A stretch of DNA of 64,000 nt. It comes from Hydra vulgaris (Eukaryota; Cnidaria; Hydrozoa; Anthoathecata; Hydridae). This document shows positions 23,441 through 38,332 of the stretch, piece after piece. The notes beneath the pieces were generated by a model. The model did not search any database. It was not told the DNA's origin and saw only the letters and a program-made list of their open reading frames with translations. The stretch lies in assembly GCF_038396675.1 (NCBI RefSeq), contig NC_088931.1, forward strand, positions 42,540,001 through 42,604,000. The letters are read 5' to 3'. Made by a program: the position numbers and the translations under genes. Position 1 is the first letter of the stretch. Each line of letters starts with the position of its first letter.

Positions 23441-24187
23441 TTCACAAAATTAAGTTTGGACTTCACAAAATTAAGTTTTGTCCCCAGCAAACACAAGACG
23501 TCAGGAAGACGTCCACTTGACATCCTATAATTGTCGTTCGTTCATACAACTAAAACGCAACTTAAATGTGGCTGTCAAATATCTGACTCTACGGAGACGT
23601 TAGTATCTGACCCTACTGAGACGTTCTATTGATGTCCGATGTCCTATTATTGCGGAAGATTTTTTCAAACGAAACTTGAACTGTTAAGTTTTAAATTTAA
23701 CTTTTAAATTTAAACTTGAATCGGTGAATGTTAAAAGGTAAACTATCGGGAAACTAAAAAAAACAGCACTACTTCCTCAGTAAATTTTTTTAAATGGTAT
23801 AAATTTTTTTTTTTTTTGAAGGGGATATTGTTTTTCATCTTAAAAGCAAACATAAATTAATTTATTTTTATTTTTAAAGAACCTATAAACCAATTAAAAC
23901 TGTGGACATCAGCCCTTTTAACATTTAACAAATAATTACTGCTTATTTTATTATGATTTTAATATATACAAAATAATGTCATAAACTGTACAAAATATGT
24001 ATACAAAATATGATATACATAATAATGCTATACAAAATACAAAACATGTTATACAAAATACAAAATATGTTATACAAAATAATGTCATAAACTGCAATAA
24101 ATCTTCACAAAGTGTATATTAATGAATTGCTTATACATTTTAACAAAAAATATAAGGAAAAAAGGTCTCTGACAGAAATTTTATCAG
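23441..24187. other. Non-coding, with a MITE terminus and tandem repeats
   Basis: CCCAGCAAACACAAGACGTC at about 23484 matches, in reverse complement, the sequence ending at about 35073 and looks like a transposon end. Between 23965 and 24095 there are tandem units of TATACAAAATA/TACAAAATATGT, with CAAAATAATGTCATAAACTG near both ends. An 18-bp tandem pair, GGACTTCACAAAATTAAG, is at about 23439-23475. Confidence 0.5.
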
Positions 24188-24429
24188 CTATGCCTTATCA
24201 TTTTCCCCAACATCTTCTGCTTCTCTATCGTTGCTTTTTGCTGTAAGCCATTGCAGAAGTTCATTATAAAAGTCAATATGATCATGTGGGATATACTTAA
24301 TACACTTTCTTAAGTCATTCAATTTAGCAGATTTTATTGGAACCTTTCGGTTTGAGTAAAGTAACTGTTCTGGCAGGTTCACTTTGTTTTGAATATTTTT
24401 TTTCATTATAAAAGTATGTTTGACACTAC

Positions 24430-27400
24430 CAGGGCCGTACCAGGCCAACTTTGCGCTTCGGGCAAGCAAATAAAATTGCGCCCCCCTTCCAAAAAAATAT
24501 ACAAAAGACATATTATATATATATATATATTTATATGAAAAAAAATTAATTATTGATCACAAAATTTATCGCATCAAGTTAAAAGAACAATTTGTCACCA
24601 ATGTTTCACAAACTTCAGTTCAAGGTCACTTTTCTGGCTTTTTTGGAGGCAAAGTCACTAATGACATTATCAAAATCAAGTGCGTTGGCCACTTCATGTT
24701 CAATTGAAACTACTGCCAGACAAGACAAACGTTCTTGGCCCATAGTTGATCTCAAATAGTTTTTTATGATCTTAAGTTTACTGAAACTTCTTTCACACGT
24801 GGCAACTGTAACTGGTAAGGTGAGGAAGATACGAATAGCAATTGCCGTGTTAGGATAAGCATCAGTCAATGAGTATTTATTAATGAGCTGCAAAATGTCC
24901 ATCGGGCTAGATTTTTCAAAGTTTTCCATCATGGCAGCAGCTTGATATTTAAAGCTTGCCATTTCTGACTGGAAATCTGAAGAATCTAAATCTGCCTTGT
25001 AAATTTTAGACAAATTGTTGGCTTTAGTCTTAAGTTCATCCACTGAACTTTTGGAGAGAGAATGTCCACTGAGGATGTCAAAATCTGAGGATACTGCAGA
25101 CATAGCTTCAAACCGCCACTCAGTTTGTGTGAGAATGCTGTCAAACACAAGGTTGCACTGGGATCCGAAATCTGTTTCTGGTGACAAACGGCAAAAGTCA
25201 TCTTCAGCTTCATAAAGTGCCATCTACTTCACTTTGCGCTTTCTCTTCATAGGAAAGTCTCCTTCAATTCCAATTTGGATAGCTGTTTCTGCAGCAGCTT
25301 TGATAATGTTGTCCACCCCAACATCTCTCAGATTCTGAATGGAAGCCTTCAGCCCTTTCATTTTTTTTGCTGCAATGTCAATTGAAATGTTTTTAGACTG
25401 AAGCAGTTTGTTTTCCCGGTCAATTAAAGAAAGAATTTGACACCAAAAATCCAACAAACACAAAAAACTGAAATCAATTTAAATGATGAGCTCTTTTGCA
25501 CTGTAAACTGAGACAGCATTTGTCTTGGGAGTGTGAATTATGGATTCCAAAACTTGAAGAACTTCTTTTATTTGTCTGTGTAGTGGGATGATTGCTTCTT
25601 TTTTGGCAGACCATCTTGTATCACTATTTCCCTTTAGTGAGATGGTCAATGTTTTCATCAGTTTTTCCCATCTTAAGGTAGAACTTGAGAAAAAGTTAAA
25701 GATGGCTTGAACTTTTCCAAAGAATGTAATCATTAGTGGAGAAACTTCAACAGCATGGACACCAACAAGGTTTAAAGTGTGAGCTGCACATGGAACAAAT
25801 CTTGCAAACTCATTTAGAGAATGGATGTGAGCTTGGACGCCATTATATTTTCCAGACATATTGGCTCCATTGTCGTAACCTTGGCCCCGACAATCAGAAA
25901 TGCTCAGGCCATCCTTCTCCAGTTTTTCGGAGATTTCAGCTGCAAGGTCTTTTCCAGTTTTTTCGTGAGATTCAATGAAGTCCACAAAGCTTTCCTCAAT
26001 TGTACAGGTTTCCTCAGAGATGTGGACATACCTGATTATTTGGGTCATCTGCTCTTTGTGGTAGGCATCTGGAGTGCAGTCAAACAAAACAAAGAGTAGT
26101 ATTTAGCTTCTCTGACATTTGACAAAATTTCATTCCTGACTTTCTGCCCAAGTAATTCAATCTGCTCATTTTGAATTCGAGGAGAAAAGTAGGATGTTGT
26201 GGTTTTCTTTGCCTTAACGGATGCAACGTGTTCCGTTGATAACTCTCTGCAGATCAGAATCCAAGGTCTTTCCTTCCTTGAGATTTTTTTCCAGATTTTT
26301 CCAATCAGAATAGCATCTTTGGTGTTCATTGCTGTTTTCGTGTTCTGGAATTCTTGGGTTTAGTTTTTTCCAGTCACAAAATCCTTTTGAAATTTCTGAC
26401 AAATTGTTGGTTCTTGTCGTTGAAAATAGCAGACAGCAAAAACAAAATAAAGAATCTTTTTTGTTGCTGTACAGCAGCCAGTAGCGAACAAATTTTTCAC
26501 CATTGGGATGAATTTTTTCATACCATTTTGAGCTGAAGTGTCGCATTCTGTTGTCAAAGTCACAAAGTGTGTTTGGGAAAAATTCTCTTCTTTCTTGCTC
26601 CGGCCCATGCTGAATCAAAAAGCACCTTGTTTTATCTGTCATTTTAGGCCATGTAGCTGGGTCACTGTGTTGAAAGTTTTCTCCTGAGGTTGCTGAAATT
26701 TCTGAGATTTCAGGAGGAAATTCACTGTTGCCCATTTCAATTGGTTTGGAAAGCTGAGAATTTCTATCTTCTTGTGCTTATGAATCATTTGGTCCAAATT
26801 CGTCTTGACTTTGGCCAATAAAAATCTCCTCTTCAATTAATTCCAATGGATGATATGAATTTAAGTCAGTAATTAAAGATGTAGCAGCAACTTCAGCTGT
26901 TGAATCCTTATCAACTTCATTGCAAATATCCTCTGAAATAATTTGTTTTTCCACAGAAGAGTTTGTTACCAACCACTTCTTGAAACAATTTCTTAGTTTT
27001 GCGTCACTTTCAAGACGGTCTCTTCTTTTCTTCTTAAATTCAGCACCAGATAATTTTTTTGCACGATTTATTGTAAAGAATAATGTTCAGAAAATACAAC
27101 TTTTTATTTTTTAATTGCGCTCTTCTATTATTTATTTTTTCTTTTTTCTTTTCTTCTCCCTCTTTATTTTTATTATTATTTGCTTACTTTACTTTCTTTA
27201 GCTTTCATTTCATTTGTTTCTTTATTTTAGCCGCTTAAATTAAGCGTTTTTTTTTTAAATTCGAAGTTCTATTTTTTTTTTTTTTTTTCTTTTTGGAATA
27301 ATTTTTAATGTGTGCGTTAAATTAATTTATATGATCCTTAATGAATCATTTGTTTATATTATAAATAATTATTGGTTTATAATTGTCGTTCTTAAATTCA

Positions 27401-27683
27401 GCACCAGATAATTTTTTTTGCACGATTCATTGTAAAAAATAATGTTCAGAAAATACAACTTTTTAGTGTTTAAGGGCGCTCTTCTGTTTGGTAAATGAGC
27501 TTTTATTTTAAAGTTCGTCAGGAGGCGCAATTTTAATTAATTTTCTTATCAACATAAAAGTGACGCCACGCAAATTAGTTTCATAATGTGAAAATAAATA
27601 AATTAATTGGGGGAATTTTGCGCCCTCCCAATTTTGGCGCCTCAGGCCGCGGCCCGGCTGGCCCCGCCCTTGGTACGGCCCTG
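24430..27683 (-). mobile_element. hAT transposon with 13-bp TIRs and 8-bp target duplication
   Basis: The termini are a perfect inverted CAGGGCCGTACCA on both sides. Flanking 8-bp direct repeats GACACTAC occur at 24422-24429 and 27684-27691. This size of duplication and TIR are diagnostic of hAT elements. Total length is 3254 bp. It contains one minus-strand ZMYM1-like transposase gene, and an 85-base direct duplication at 27042-27126/27398-27484. GC-rich subterminal sequence on the right (about 27630-27680) contrasts with the surroundings. Confidence 0.96.
24615..27085 (-). pseudogene. hAT transposase, ZMYM1-like, frameshifted and internally deleted
   Basis: The N-terminus near 27085 reads AKKLSGAEFKKKRRDRL. 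The TTF-type zinc-finger region covers WYEKIHPNGEKFVRYWLLYS and FCFCCLLFS (about 26510-26420), with FCDWKKLNPRIPEHENS after it. The catalytic domain shows AKYYSL, FDCTPDAYHKEQM (first Asp, about 26085), DCRGQGYDNGANMSGKYNG (about 25905-25850), PCAAHTLNLVGVHA and SDTRWSAKKEAI. The C-terminal dimerisation region shows LPVTVATCERSFSKLKIIK (about 24810-24750), and the stop is at 24615. Lesions: a TAA at about 26780, frameshifts near 26215-26330 and 26087, and stops at about 25479 and 25224. About 55 residues usual between the DLQRVI and EHVASVK blocks appear deleted. Probably mobilised in trans or recently inactivated. Confidence 0.88.
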
Positions 27684-27691
27684 GACACTAC

Positions 27692-28320
27692 TATTGATAA
27701 TTTCACTGGCTTTACATCCACCTATGTTGTCACGATCGTATTGAAATTGAAAAGGTGAAATTTGCTAATTGCAAACTGAGATTGTTGGTTTCTGGGCTTA
27801 CCCATTATTTCAATTGAAGTAACGTTTCTTTTATTGTGGACACTAACTTTTAAAATCGTAAACTAGAGATGAACTCTCTACATCAACCACTAAAATAACG
27901 TAATAAAAAACTCTGTGGAGGTGAGGCGGTGTTATCCCTTCCCTTTTTCCCCATCATATACCCATAGCTATGAATATATACTATAATGGTTATTAAATAA
28001 CACTGAAGTTTATTTTATTTATTGATGTTTCGAAAAAAATATCCTTCTTTGCAAAATTTAAGTTTTTCAAAATTCTGAAAAGAAGTTATTTTTGAGTTCT
28101 TAATTTGATCATTACAGAGACAATACATGAATCTAAGTTTTTTCATAAGACCTAAGATAAAGTTTTATAGTGGACTGGTTATAAACTTTTAACATCGTAA
28201 GCTAAAGATGAACTCTCTACATCAACCACTAAAAACTTTCTTTGATTACTACTTTTTAATATATTTTTTATTTATTTCTTGAACGCTGTACACTGTCATA
28301 CCTTCTTAGCTCTCTTTTTA
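27692..28320. repeat. 50-bp direct repeat pair within the split gene
   Basis: AACTTTTAAAATCGTAAACT... at 27846-27895 recurs as a near copy at 28187-28237; both copies continue through GATGAACTCTCTACATCAAC to CACTAAAA. The 290 bases between have no coding match to the split gene, so this may be an intron or an inserted element with duplicated ends. Confidence 0.7.
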
Positions 28321-29332
28321 TAATCAAAAAGTCACGGTCACATGGCAAAAATCTGTGCCCTCTGATTGGGAAAAATTGATTGGCCTTTTTATCCACTTAT
28401 TGTCAGTAAGCACCATAAAAAGTTTTGCAATGGTTTTTATTTTGCCCCCACAATTATCGGCATAAAAGTTGAGTTCATCATACTCTTGAGGACAGGTAGA
28501 CAGATAGTGCAAAAGAAAGGAGCAAGCTTCAATTGGAGACTTTCAAGCCTGGGCCTCGTGATGGTAGATTGTTGCAACGTTTCTCTTCACATCATGAATC
28601 ATGCGCGTCTGTTATGTACTGCCAACTCAGTTACTGCTGTTTGCTTAGTAACTTCATTAAGGAGAGATGATTTTATCTTTAGCTTTAATTCTTCGCATAT
28701 GTAACAGGTGCCTACTTGATGTTGGCCGAAACGCAAATGAAAGTGCTCATTGTAGCAGTTATAATAGGACTTGTAACTGAACTTTAACCCTTCATTTTTT
28801 TTTCATGAATTATTCATACATTAATTTCACGTAAAATCTTCACTCAAAAAATACCTTTCCTTTCCGCCATATTTGATCAGTTTTTTCGGGAAGAAGTCTA
28901 TGAGGATATACCTTAGCTAGTGTATCATGACTGGTAATGTAACTCGTATGTACTTCTCTCAAATCTTTAACTGCTTTTCCAACCATTTATAAACCTCTTA
29001 TTCTTCGAACCCGCTTTTCTGACACAGAAAATATTGATAAAAATGCCACAACACATACCTGTACTTGTTCATCTCCGATTAAAACATGATACTTAAATTC
29101 CTTTTTGTTTCCGCCGTTACTTTTTCTTTTCCATACAGTATCTTCATTGGCATCACAACTTTTTCCCTTGCTATCTCTTAAACTAGGCCTCTTCATTACT
29201 ATGTCTGTAACATCAATCAAGCCGTACAAAAATAAATCCTGCTCATCTTTTGTATTGAACTAGCTGTAGAAGTTCATAAATGCATCATCAAGATTGTCTT
29301 TGCCAATAGATTTAAAACACTTTCTTGAACAA

Positions 29333-30302
29333 CTGAAAAAAAAAACATTATGTTGTAATTTTACTTTTAAAAAAAATTATAGGTTTCCTAGTCTAAGAAA
29401 CAAAATAGAGTTTAAGTTAATATACCATAATAAATCGCTTTATCACCACGCTGTTGTACAACCAAACAAGAAAGCGAGGTTACATTTGGTCCGCTGTCTT
29501 CAGAGCAAAGTTTCTTGTTTTTTGTTAAAAAGACTTCAGCCCTTTAACAAAAAACCAAAACTTTTAGACACCGTACAGGCTAGAGAAAACTTTTGACAGA
29601 CACATTTTTAACACAAAATGATGGAGCTATCCTTTGAATAAACAAATTTTAGAAAAAAGTCAGTTTTGTAAAACATGTGACTTCCGCCCTTTTAACATTC
29701 ACAAATACCATTCATAAATACCATGTGACTCTTAAAATTATAAGAGCCTAATGGTAATTTAAAAAACTTAGTGAATTGTTTTGGATTTCATTAATCAGAC
29801 TTACTTGTGCTAGGAAAAAACCTCGTTTGATTTTTTAAAAATAAACATAAGGAAATAACTTCTTTGATAATTTGGTTTTATTGCTCTTTTGATATTTAGT
29901 TTTACTGAATGGCAAAATATAGAAATTATCTATTTGCTTGTATTTTTGTTTTTATATTTATTTTTTTATTTTTGATTAATAAAAATATTAAAAATTTCTT
30001 TTTAAATAATTTGTTATTCTAATTTTTATCTTCTTGGTTTTTATTTTACTAAAATAAAAACCAAGAAGATAAAAATTCCTTTGACAAAATATAGACAGAA
30101 ATTATATAGTTTTCAGCTATAAAAAACATGAGCTCATGCTATATATAATGCTATATTGCTATCTAAAACCTACAACTAAATGGGGGTTTTATATCAAAGT
30201 TTTTCTTCTCATATGCTCCTTTGCCACAGCCAAGGAGCCTCATCTGCCTCTAAGCAACCTCTGCAGCTAAAAATTAATACATTTATTTTAGATTTAAATA
30301 GT
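29333..30302. other. Non-coding stretch with a perfect hairpin
   Basis: A perfect palindrome with 28-bp arms and a single central base (AATTTTTATCTTCTTGG... at 30021-30048, complement at 30050-30077). The open frame at 29294-29596 overlaps the split gene's other strand and shows no domain. Nothing else is supported. Confidence 0.6.
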
Positions 30303-33313
<3,011 letters not shown>

Positions 33314-33319
33314 GTATGT

Positions 33320-33847
33320 TATTTTTAATTATTACAAAATTAGATTAACAAATTATAGTAAAATTTTCCAACACTTATCTAATTAAATTCAAAAATACGG
33401 TTTTATAACACTGTTAAAATTTGAGTCAGCAGATATAAGTAAATATATATTACATTAGCCATTTTGGAATTTACAATAAATTTTTTTAATTTTAGAAAAA
33501 GTTAGTTACAGTCAGAAAAATTAGAATTAAAGAAAATATTAGAAAATATATAAAATGGTTGTAGGAAACAATCACTCATACAGCTAATAGCTGTATACAT
33601 GGCAAATTAGTCTACATATGGCAAATTATCTACATAAATATTTTTTAAATTTACATCGTTTGAATTCCTGCTTAAAATCCTCTTTAGGCGAGCTTTAAAG
33701 CTAAAATCTAGGTAAAAGAGTAAGAAAAAGTAGCTACTTTTTCATTGCCTTATTATTTCTAAATTAAACTAGTTTGTTTACTCCTTTTAGATATTTAAAA
33801 AAAACAATACTGTTATTTAATTTATTTTTTAAGTTTATTGTGTATTA
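33320..33847. other. No recognisable gene
   Basis: A/T-rich sequence between the DUF4806-like gene and the MITE. A short inverted pair around ATTAGAAAATATA/ACAGCTAATAGCTGTA is the only structure I noticed. Confidence 0.4.
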
Positions 33848-34790
33848 GGGGAACATGGGGTAAGATGACGAATTGGGCAAGATGACGACCTACAGTTATC
33901 TCTTAAGCAAAACTAAATATAACAGTTGACTTTAGCTGAAAGGGAAGTAGATTAATTTTACTAGATTTATCAATGGTTTTTTTTTAAATATTATTTTTGT
34001 GACGAAAGCTAAGTATTAAAAAAGTTTTTCTGACATTGAGAAAAAAACTTTTTATCCTCATATTACTTGATTTATTACATCGCTACATCACCAGCTAAAG
34101 GTAAGCGAGAAATTTTTATTTAATTTGATGAAACTGGAAGCCATACATGAAGTATTAGGCTATGATAATTTGATTATGTACTGATTCTGATTTATTTTTA
34201 AGATTGTATTAGCCTGGTGCAAGATGACCGGGGCAAGATGGCTTGTCCGTAATCTATATTAAACGGAAGTTTACTTGTGCTGTTTGCTATTCTTGTATTG
34301 CTCAGTCATTATTTTATTACGAAGTACAATATTTGTTTGACAATAGTTTTATTTTGTTGCGTTGGAGTTTGCTACAAACTGATTACTAGGTTGTTGCTGT
34401 TTTTTTTTTTTGCATTGACCGATATAAATGTATAATTTATTAGTTTTAAAAGTTACACCTTTATTTGTATTACTTTTTTAATAAAAAAGAATTTGTGATA
34501 ATGGTTTTTGAAGCGTTTATAGCTTCATAGAGTTTTCTTTTCTTAAAGTTTTAAACTTTGTTAACTCAAATCGTCATCTTGCCCCGTATGCGGGGCACGA
34601 TGACGATTTGAGTTAACATCGTTTAATGAGTTTTTCCTTAGCTATTTTCTACTTTTATAGTGATTTTTTGATACATCAGTGACGCGGAATGATTTTTGTC
34701 ACTTTTAAATCAAGTTTTGTTTTTTGGGACAGATATTGACTAAGATACAGGCGTTTTTGAAAACGTTCGTCATCTTGCCCCATGTTCCCC
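33848..34790. mobile_element. 943-bp MITE, TIR GGGGAACATGGGG, TA target
   Basis: The ends are 25-bp inverted repeats with one mismatch, GGGGAACATGGGGTAAGATG on the left with C for the T on the right. They are flanked by TA (33846-33847 and 34791-34792). The AAGATGACG motif recurs internally. Inside, at 34559-34618, lies a hairpin with 28-bp arms, one mismatch and loop TATG (TTAACTCAAATCGTCATC...). There is no coding capacity. The TA target suggests mobilisation by a Tc1/mariner-type transposase. Confidence 0.92.
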
Positions 34791-34792
34791 TA

Positions 34793-35159
34793 CTTTATTT
34801 CAAATTTAATTGACATTTTTAGTGCTTTCAACCTTTCATTAAATTGGGTAGATTGAGGGGATACCAAACGATCAAAATGCGTGTTTACATAGCTTTAACA
34901 CACGAACGTCAAAAAACTTCGCGTAGGCTCTAATATCCAGACAGTCTGTTTATAGTCACTAGTGCGACGTCATTACGACATCGTTATTTCAAACGGGATT
35001 ACACTTAACGACTCTAAACGAACCGTCAGAATACAGCGTCCTCGCGACGTCCTTTTGACTTTCGTGTATTTGCTGGGTCATTCCACAAAACTTTCAGAAA
35101 ACAAAAGGTTTGTAGAATGGCTATAATATAATTTTAAGTTGCTATTTACATGGCTTTAT
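34793..35159. other. MITE-like terminus region
   Basis: The segment at about 34900-35073 is richer in CG (repeated ACGTC/CGACGTC) than its surroundings. It ends TGTATTTGCTGGG at about 35073, the inverted form of the terminus at about 23484. The partner end was not found nearby. Confidence 0.5.
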
Positions 35160-36060
35160 TTATATCACTTTCGAGACTGAAAAAATACTTACTCGCCATT
35201 GCAAAAAACTGCGTCAATTTTTCTGTTTACATTTCTTCACATACGTTGTACAAGATATTTATTAACAAGAACGAATTCTTTTTCATAGTTGATTTTTTAT
35301 TTTCAGCTTGACAATTATTTTTATACACATAGTCTTTAAGAATTGACCAGACATCCTCAATAGGTTGTAATTTTTAAGTACAAGCCAGGTTATCAACTTT
35401 TATCACAATAGATATTTTTTTACCCAGGTAATTGGTCATACTTTTGGCATAGTGAGAAGTCAGGCTAAAATACTTGATTATTATTACTGTGATATTTGTT
35501 ATTAAAAGGAATCAGTCTTTTAATAATGCAATCAATTTTAAACAATGTTTGATAAATTACCTGTCCCGTATAAATGGTTGAGTGTTTTCACGAGGGAAAA
35601 TGGTTACTCACACAAATTATTTTCAAACTTGCTTTATGTTTTACATTTTTTTGATGTATTCTTTGAATTATATGAGCAAAACCCAGTATTAGAATTTTTA
35701 CTTTTATGTTTAAATGTAAAATACGACTCATCATTAATGGCAAGTTCACAGTATCTTAATTTGCCACAAATTTATCCACACTCTATTGTTCATAAATGCA
35801 ATAAGAAATTTATTTTTTTCTTTAAATAACAAATATTTGTTTTATGTTTTTTATATTTTTACGATGAAGGAATGATTACTCTTGCATTTCTTTGCAATTT
35901 TTTTTTCTTGAAGTTCCATACCAGTTGTACATGTTTCTAGCGGTCATAATGTTTGCTTTTCTGCCTGATTCAAGGTAAAAAGATGTTGGTTCTTTCCTCA
36001 TTGTTTTTCCACTTTGCCAAATAACGTTTGTTGGTTATTTCGAGTTTATGTTTTTTTTAT
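35160..36060 (-). pseudogene. Tc1/mariner transposase remnant related to 13201-14498
   Basis: The minus strand gives LAINDESYFTFKHKS (first catalytic Asp, about 35745), then IIKRLIPFNNKYHS and a decayed FWPDF block (about 35520-35470), then QPIEDVWSILKDYVYKNN (catalytic Glu, about 35370-35315) and AENKKSTMKKN. The blocks parallel the element at 13201-14498: DDKKYF, EKR.LTFINKYHG, FWPDLASSHY and RPIENFWGHL. Frameshifts and stops are frequent and I saw no TIRs, so it is an old copy. Confidence 0.72.
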
Positions 36061-37284
36061 ATATTTTGTTTACATTTAAATATATCACAAAAAAGTCGGA
36101 ACAGTGACTGGTGTCACTAATGGTGACTTGAAATTTTGTACAGTTTGATGCATGTTGAAATAATATTTTACTAAATAAGAATGTTGTGATGTGACTTTAT
36201 ATTGTTTATATTACAAAGTTGTCCAGTTATCTAAAATAAAATTGTTACAAATATTGCTTGGTTATTTTGTTACAGGAATACCCAGATAAACCATTATAAA
36301 CTATCATTTCACATTAAATTATTTATTAAATAATCCAGAAAATGAGATGTAATGCAATTTTAAAACTAATCTAAAATAATTTTTGAGAAAAAGCTCTCTT
36401 TATTTGGTTTAACTTTGGAAACATTAAAAGCAATTAAGTACCAGTCGGTATGATAGTTATTAATAATTTTTTAGATCCAAAACTTGTGTTTTTAAACACT
36501 CAAGTTCATTACAGTGACATCAAACGCAATAATTTGGAGAGTGTTGACAAAAAAATAATCATTATTTATTTTTTTAAACTAAACTTACAATAAAAGGAAA
36601 ATTAGTTGTAAGATTTAAAAAACATGAAGCTTGGAAAGTATACTGAAAACTATGATCTGTTTATTGTTACTTCAATTAAAAGACTATTATTCCTTAAATA
36701 ACAAGGTTAAATATCTTTCTCCGAGTTTTAATTATAACGTTAATAAAGCTTGTAATTCTTGTTTGAATATATATTTTTTCTTTTTTATATTTCATTTTTT
36801 CTTATTGTTTTCTTTTCATTCAAAAAAAGAAAACAAAAATAGGAGTATTGATCATGCCTTAAAAAGTATATATATATAATTGCAATAACCAAGTCCACAC
36901 CTTAAAATATATATATATATAATTACAATAACCGTCATACAAGTAAACCCTTTTAATGCAAATTGCAAAAATTGTCTTGTTTCATCTCCACTTTTTAAAT
37001 AAATTGAGCTATTGATTGCGTTATTTACTTCAGAATGTTTTTTTTTTTACTGCATTTAAAGCAAAGTTGAAAAATAGCAGAGAAAACATAAATAATAAAA
37101 AAACTTTTATATTTCGTCTTCTAAAGTTTTTATTTTTTTAAATCGTTTAATCTCAAAACTTAAAGAAATGGAGATAAAAAAAATCAATCTAATCTTGCAA
37201 AATGTATAATCCAATTGTGTAGACAGTTTGACTTTTTTTTTTTTTAAGCATGGATTTAAAACACCTTTACAACACTATGTCAAC
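36061..37284. other. No recognisable gene
   Basis: A/T-rich. A phrase ending in a TA run, ATTRCAATAACC, is duplicated at about 36866-36935. T-rich tracts lie at 36770-36825. Nothing coding is supported. Confidence 0.45.
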
Positions 37285-38175
37285 ATAAGCGAGAGGCTGA
37301 ATAAATGCGAATTTCATAAGTGAGAACTGGCATAAGTGCGAAACAGTTGTAAAAACTGGAATAAGTGCGAACTAGCATATGTGTAAATTGGCATAAGTGC
37401 GTTGAACAATTTTGCAGACATTGGCATAAGTGTGAACTGGCATAAGTGCGAACTGACATAAGTGCGAATAGCCATAAGTGAACTAAAAGAATTTGTAAAC
37501 ATTGACAAAAAGTGCAAACTGATATAAGTGCGCCGAATAAATTTGCAAACATTTGCATAAGCGCGTCGAATGAAATTGCAAATAATAACATAAGTGCAAA
37601 TTGGCATTTCGCACTATGCCAATTTTAAAAAATTCATATGGCGCATTTATGCTAGTTCGCATTTATGCCAATTCGCACTTATGTCAATTCGCACTTATGC
37701 CAGTTTTGCAACTGCTTTGTACTTATGCCAGTTCGCACTTATGCCAATTCCAATGTTTGGAAATTCTTTCGGTGCATTTATGCTATTTTGCAACTGCTTC
37801 ACAATTATGCAAACTCGCATTTACGCCAGTTTGCACTTGCGCCTTTGCACTTACGAAATTCAGTCCTCTCTATGCCAGTGTTTTCAAGGTCTTTCGGTGC
37901 ATTTATGCCAGTTTTTCAAAAATTTTTTGGGGCACATATGCCAGTTAACACATATGCCAATTTATGCTTTGCACTTTGCCAGTTCGCACTTACACCAGTT
38001 TTTGCCACTGCTACGCACTTATGCCAATATTCTAAAGTTCTTTCGGCGCACTTATGCCAATGTGCACTTATGCCAGTTTTTGCATCTACTTCGCACTTAT
38101 GCCAATGTTTGCAAAACCTTTTAGCGCACTTATGCCTAAAAGTTTTTGCCAACATTGGCATAAGTGCGTATTAGT
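37285..38175. repeat. Inverted array of a 16-bp GGCATAAGTGCGAACT-type repeat
   Basis: From 37285 to about 37612 the repeat is on the + strand (GGCATAAGTGCGAACT and variants). From about 37613 to 38150 it is on the - strand (AGTTCGCACTTATGCC). The centre is a short palindrome (AAATTGGCAT, 8-base gap, ATGCCAATTT) near 37605. Longer units contain an interposed TTTGCAAACATTGGCATAAG or GTTGCAAAAACTGGCATAAG, giving a higher-order pattern. At least 30 cores are visible. Open frames across it (HLCQFALMP-type peptides) are produced by the repeat. It lies about 160 bp upstream of a THAP-domain start codon. Confidence 0.93.
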
Positions 38176-38332
38176 GAGGCAGAATAATATATTGTTTAAT
38201 CAGCGTATTTATTGAATATGTTTACAATTTAATTTCAAGTTACATTTTGTATTGCATAAAACAATTTATTTATCTATCATATACATATATATTTATGTAC
38301 AATATATTTAAAAATTTAGTTCTTGTTTTAAA

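Larger units (their letters stand above)
24188..29332 (-). pseudogene. Unclassified DDE/RNase H-like transposase-type gene, split by hAT
   Basis: Read from about 29332 downward: a C..KCF..I block (CSRKCFKSIGKDNLDDAF), FLYGLIDVTDIV, then FKYHVLIGDEQVQVCVVAFL and SEKRVRRIR (about 29090-28990); a middle region with stops; then YDELNFYADNCGGKIK (about 28475-28430), followed in a shifted frame by GHRFLPCDRDFLIIKREL (about 28360-28300). It continues as IEIMGKPRNQQSQF (about 27810), then DNIGGCKASEIINS up to the hAT insertion. Beyond the insertion it resumes exactly in frame as KHTFIMKKN and runs to VPIKSAKLNDLRKCIKYIP and a stop at 24188. The DNCGG and GH.FLP.DRDF motifs recur in an abundant, poorly named protein family in cnidarian and insect genomes that I believe to be transposase-derived. 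One frameshift, several stops and the insertion make it non-functional. Confidence 0.65.

Noticed and set aside
24986..26536. Several plus- and minus-strand frames of 60-92 codons
   Set aside because: They overlap the hAT transposase in other frames and lack recognisable domains.
37280..38174. Several frames of 80-176 codons with HLCQFALMP-type repeats
   Set aside because: They exist on both strands and in several frames of the same tandem array, as expected for a stop-poor repeat, and have no start context or splice signals.
37285..38175. CRISPR-like regular repeats
   Set aside because: Spacing is irregular, spacers are themselves repeats, the orientation inverts in the middle, and the surrounding sequence is clearly animal.
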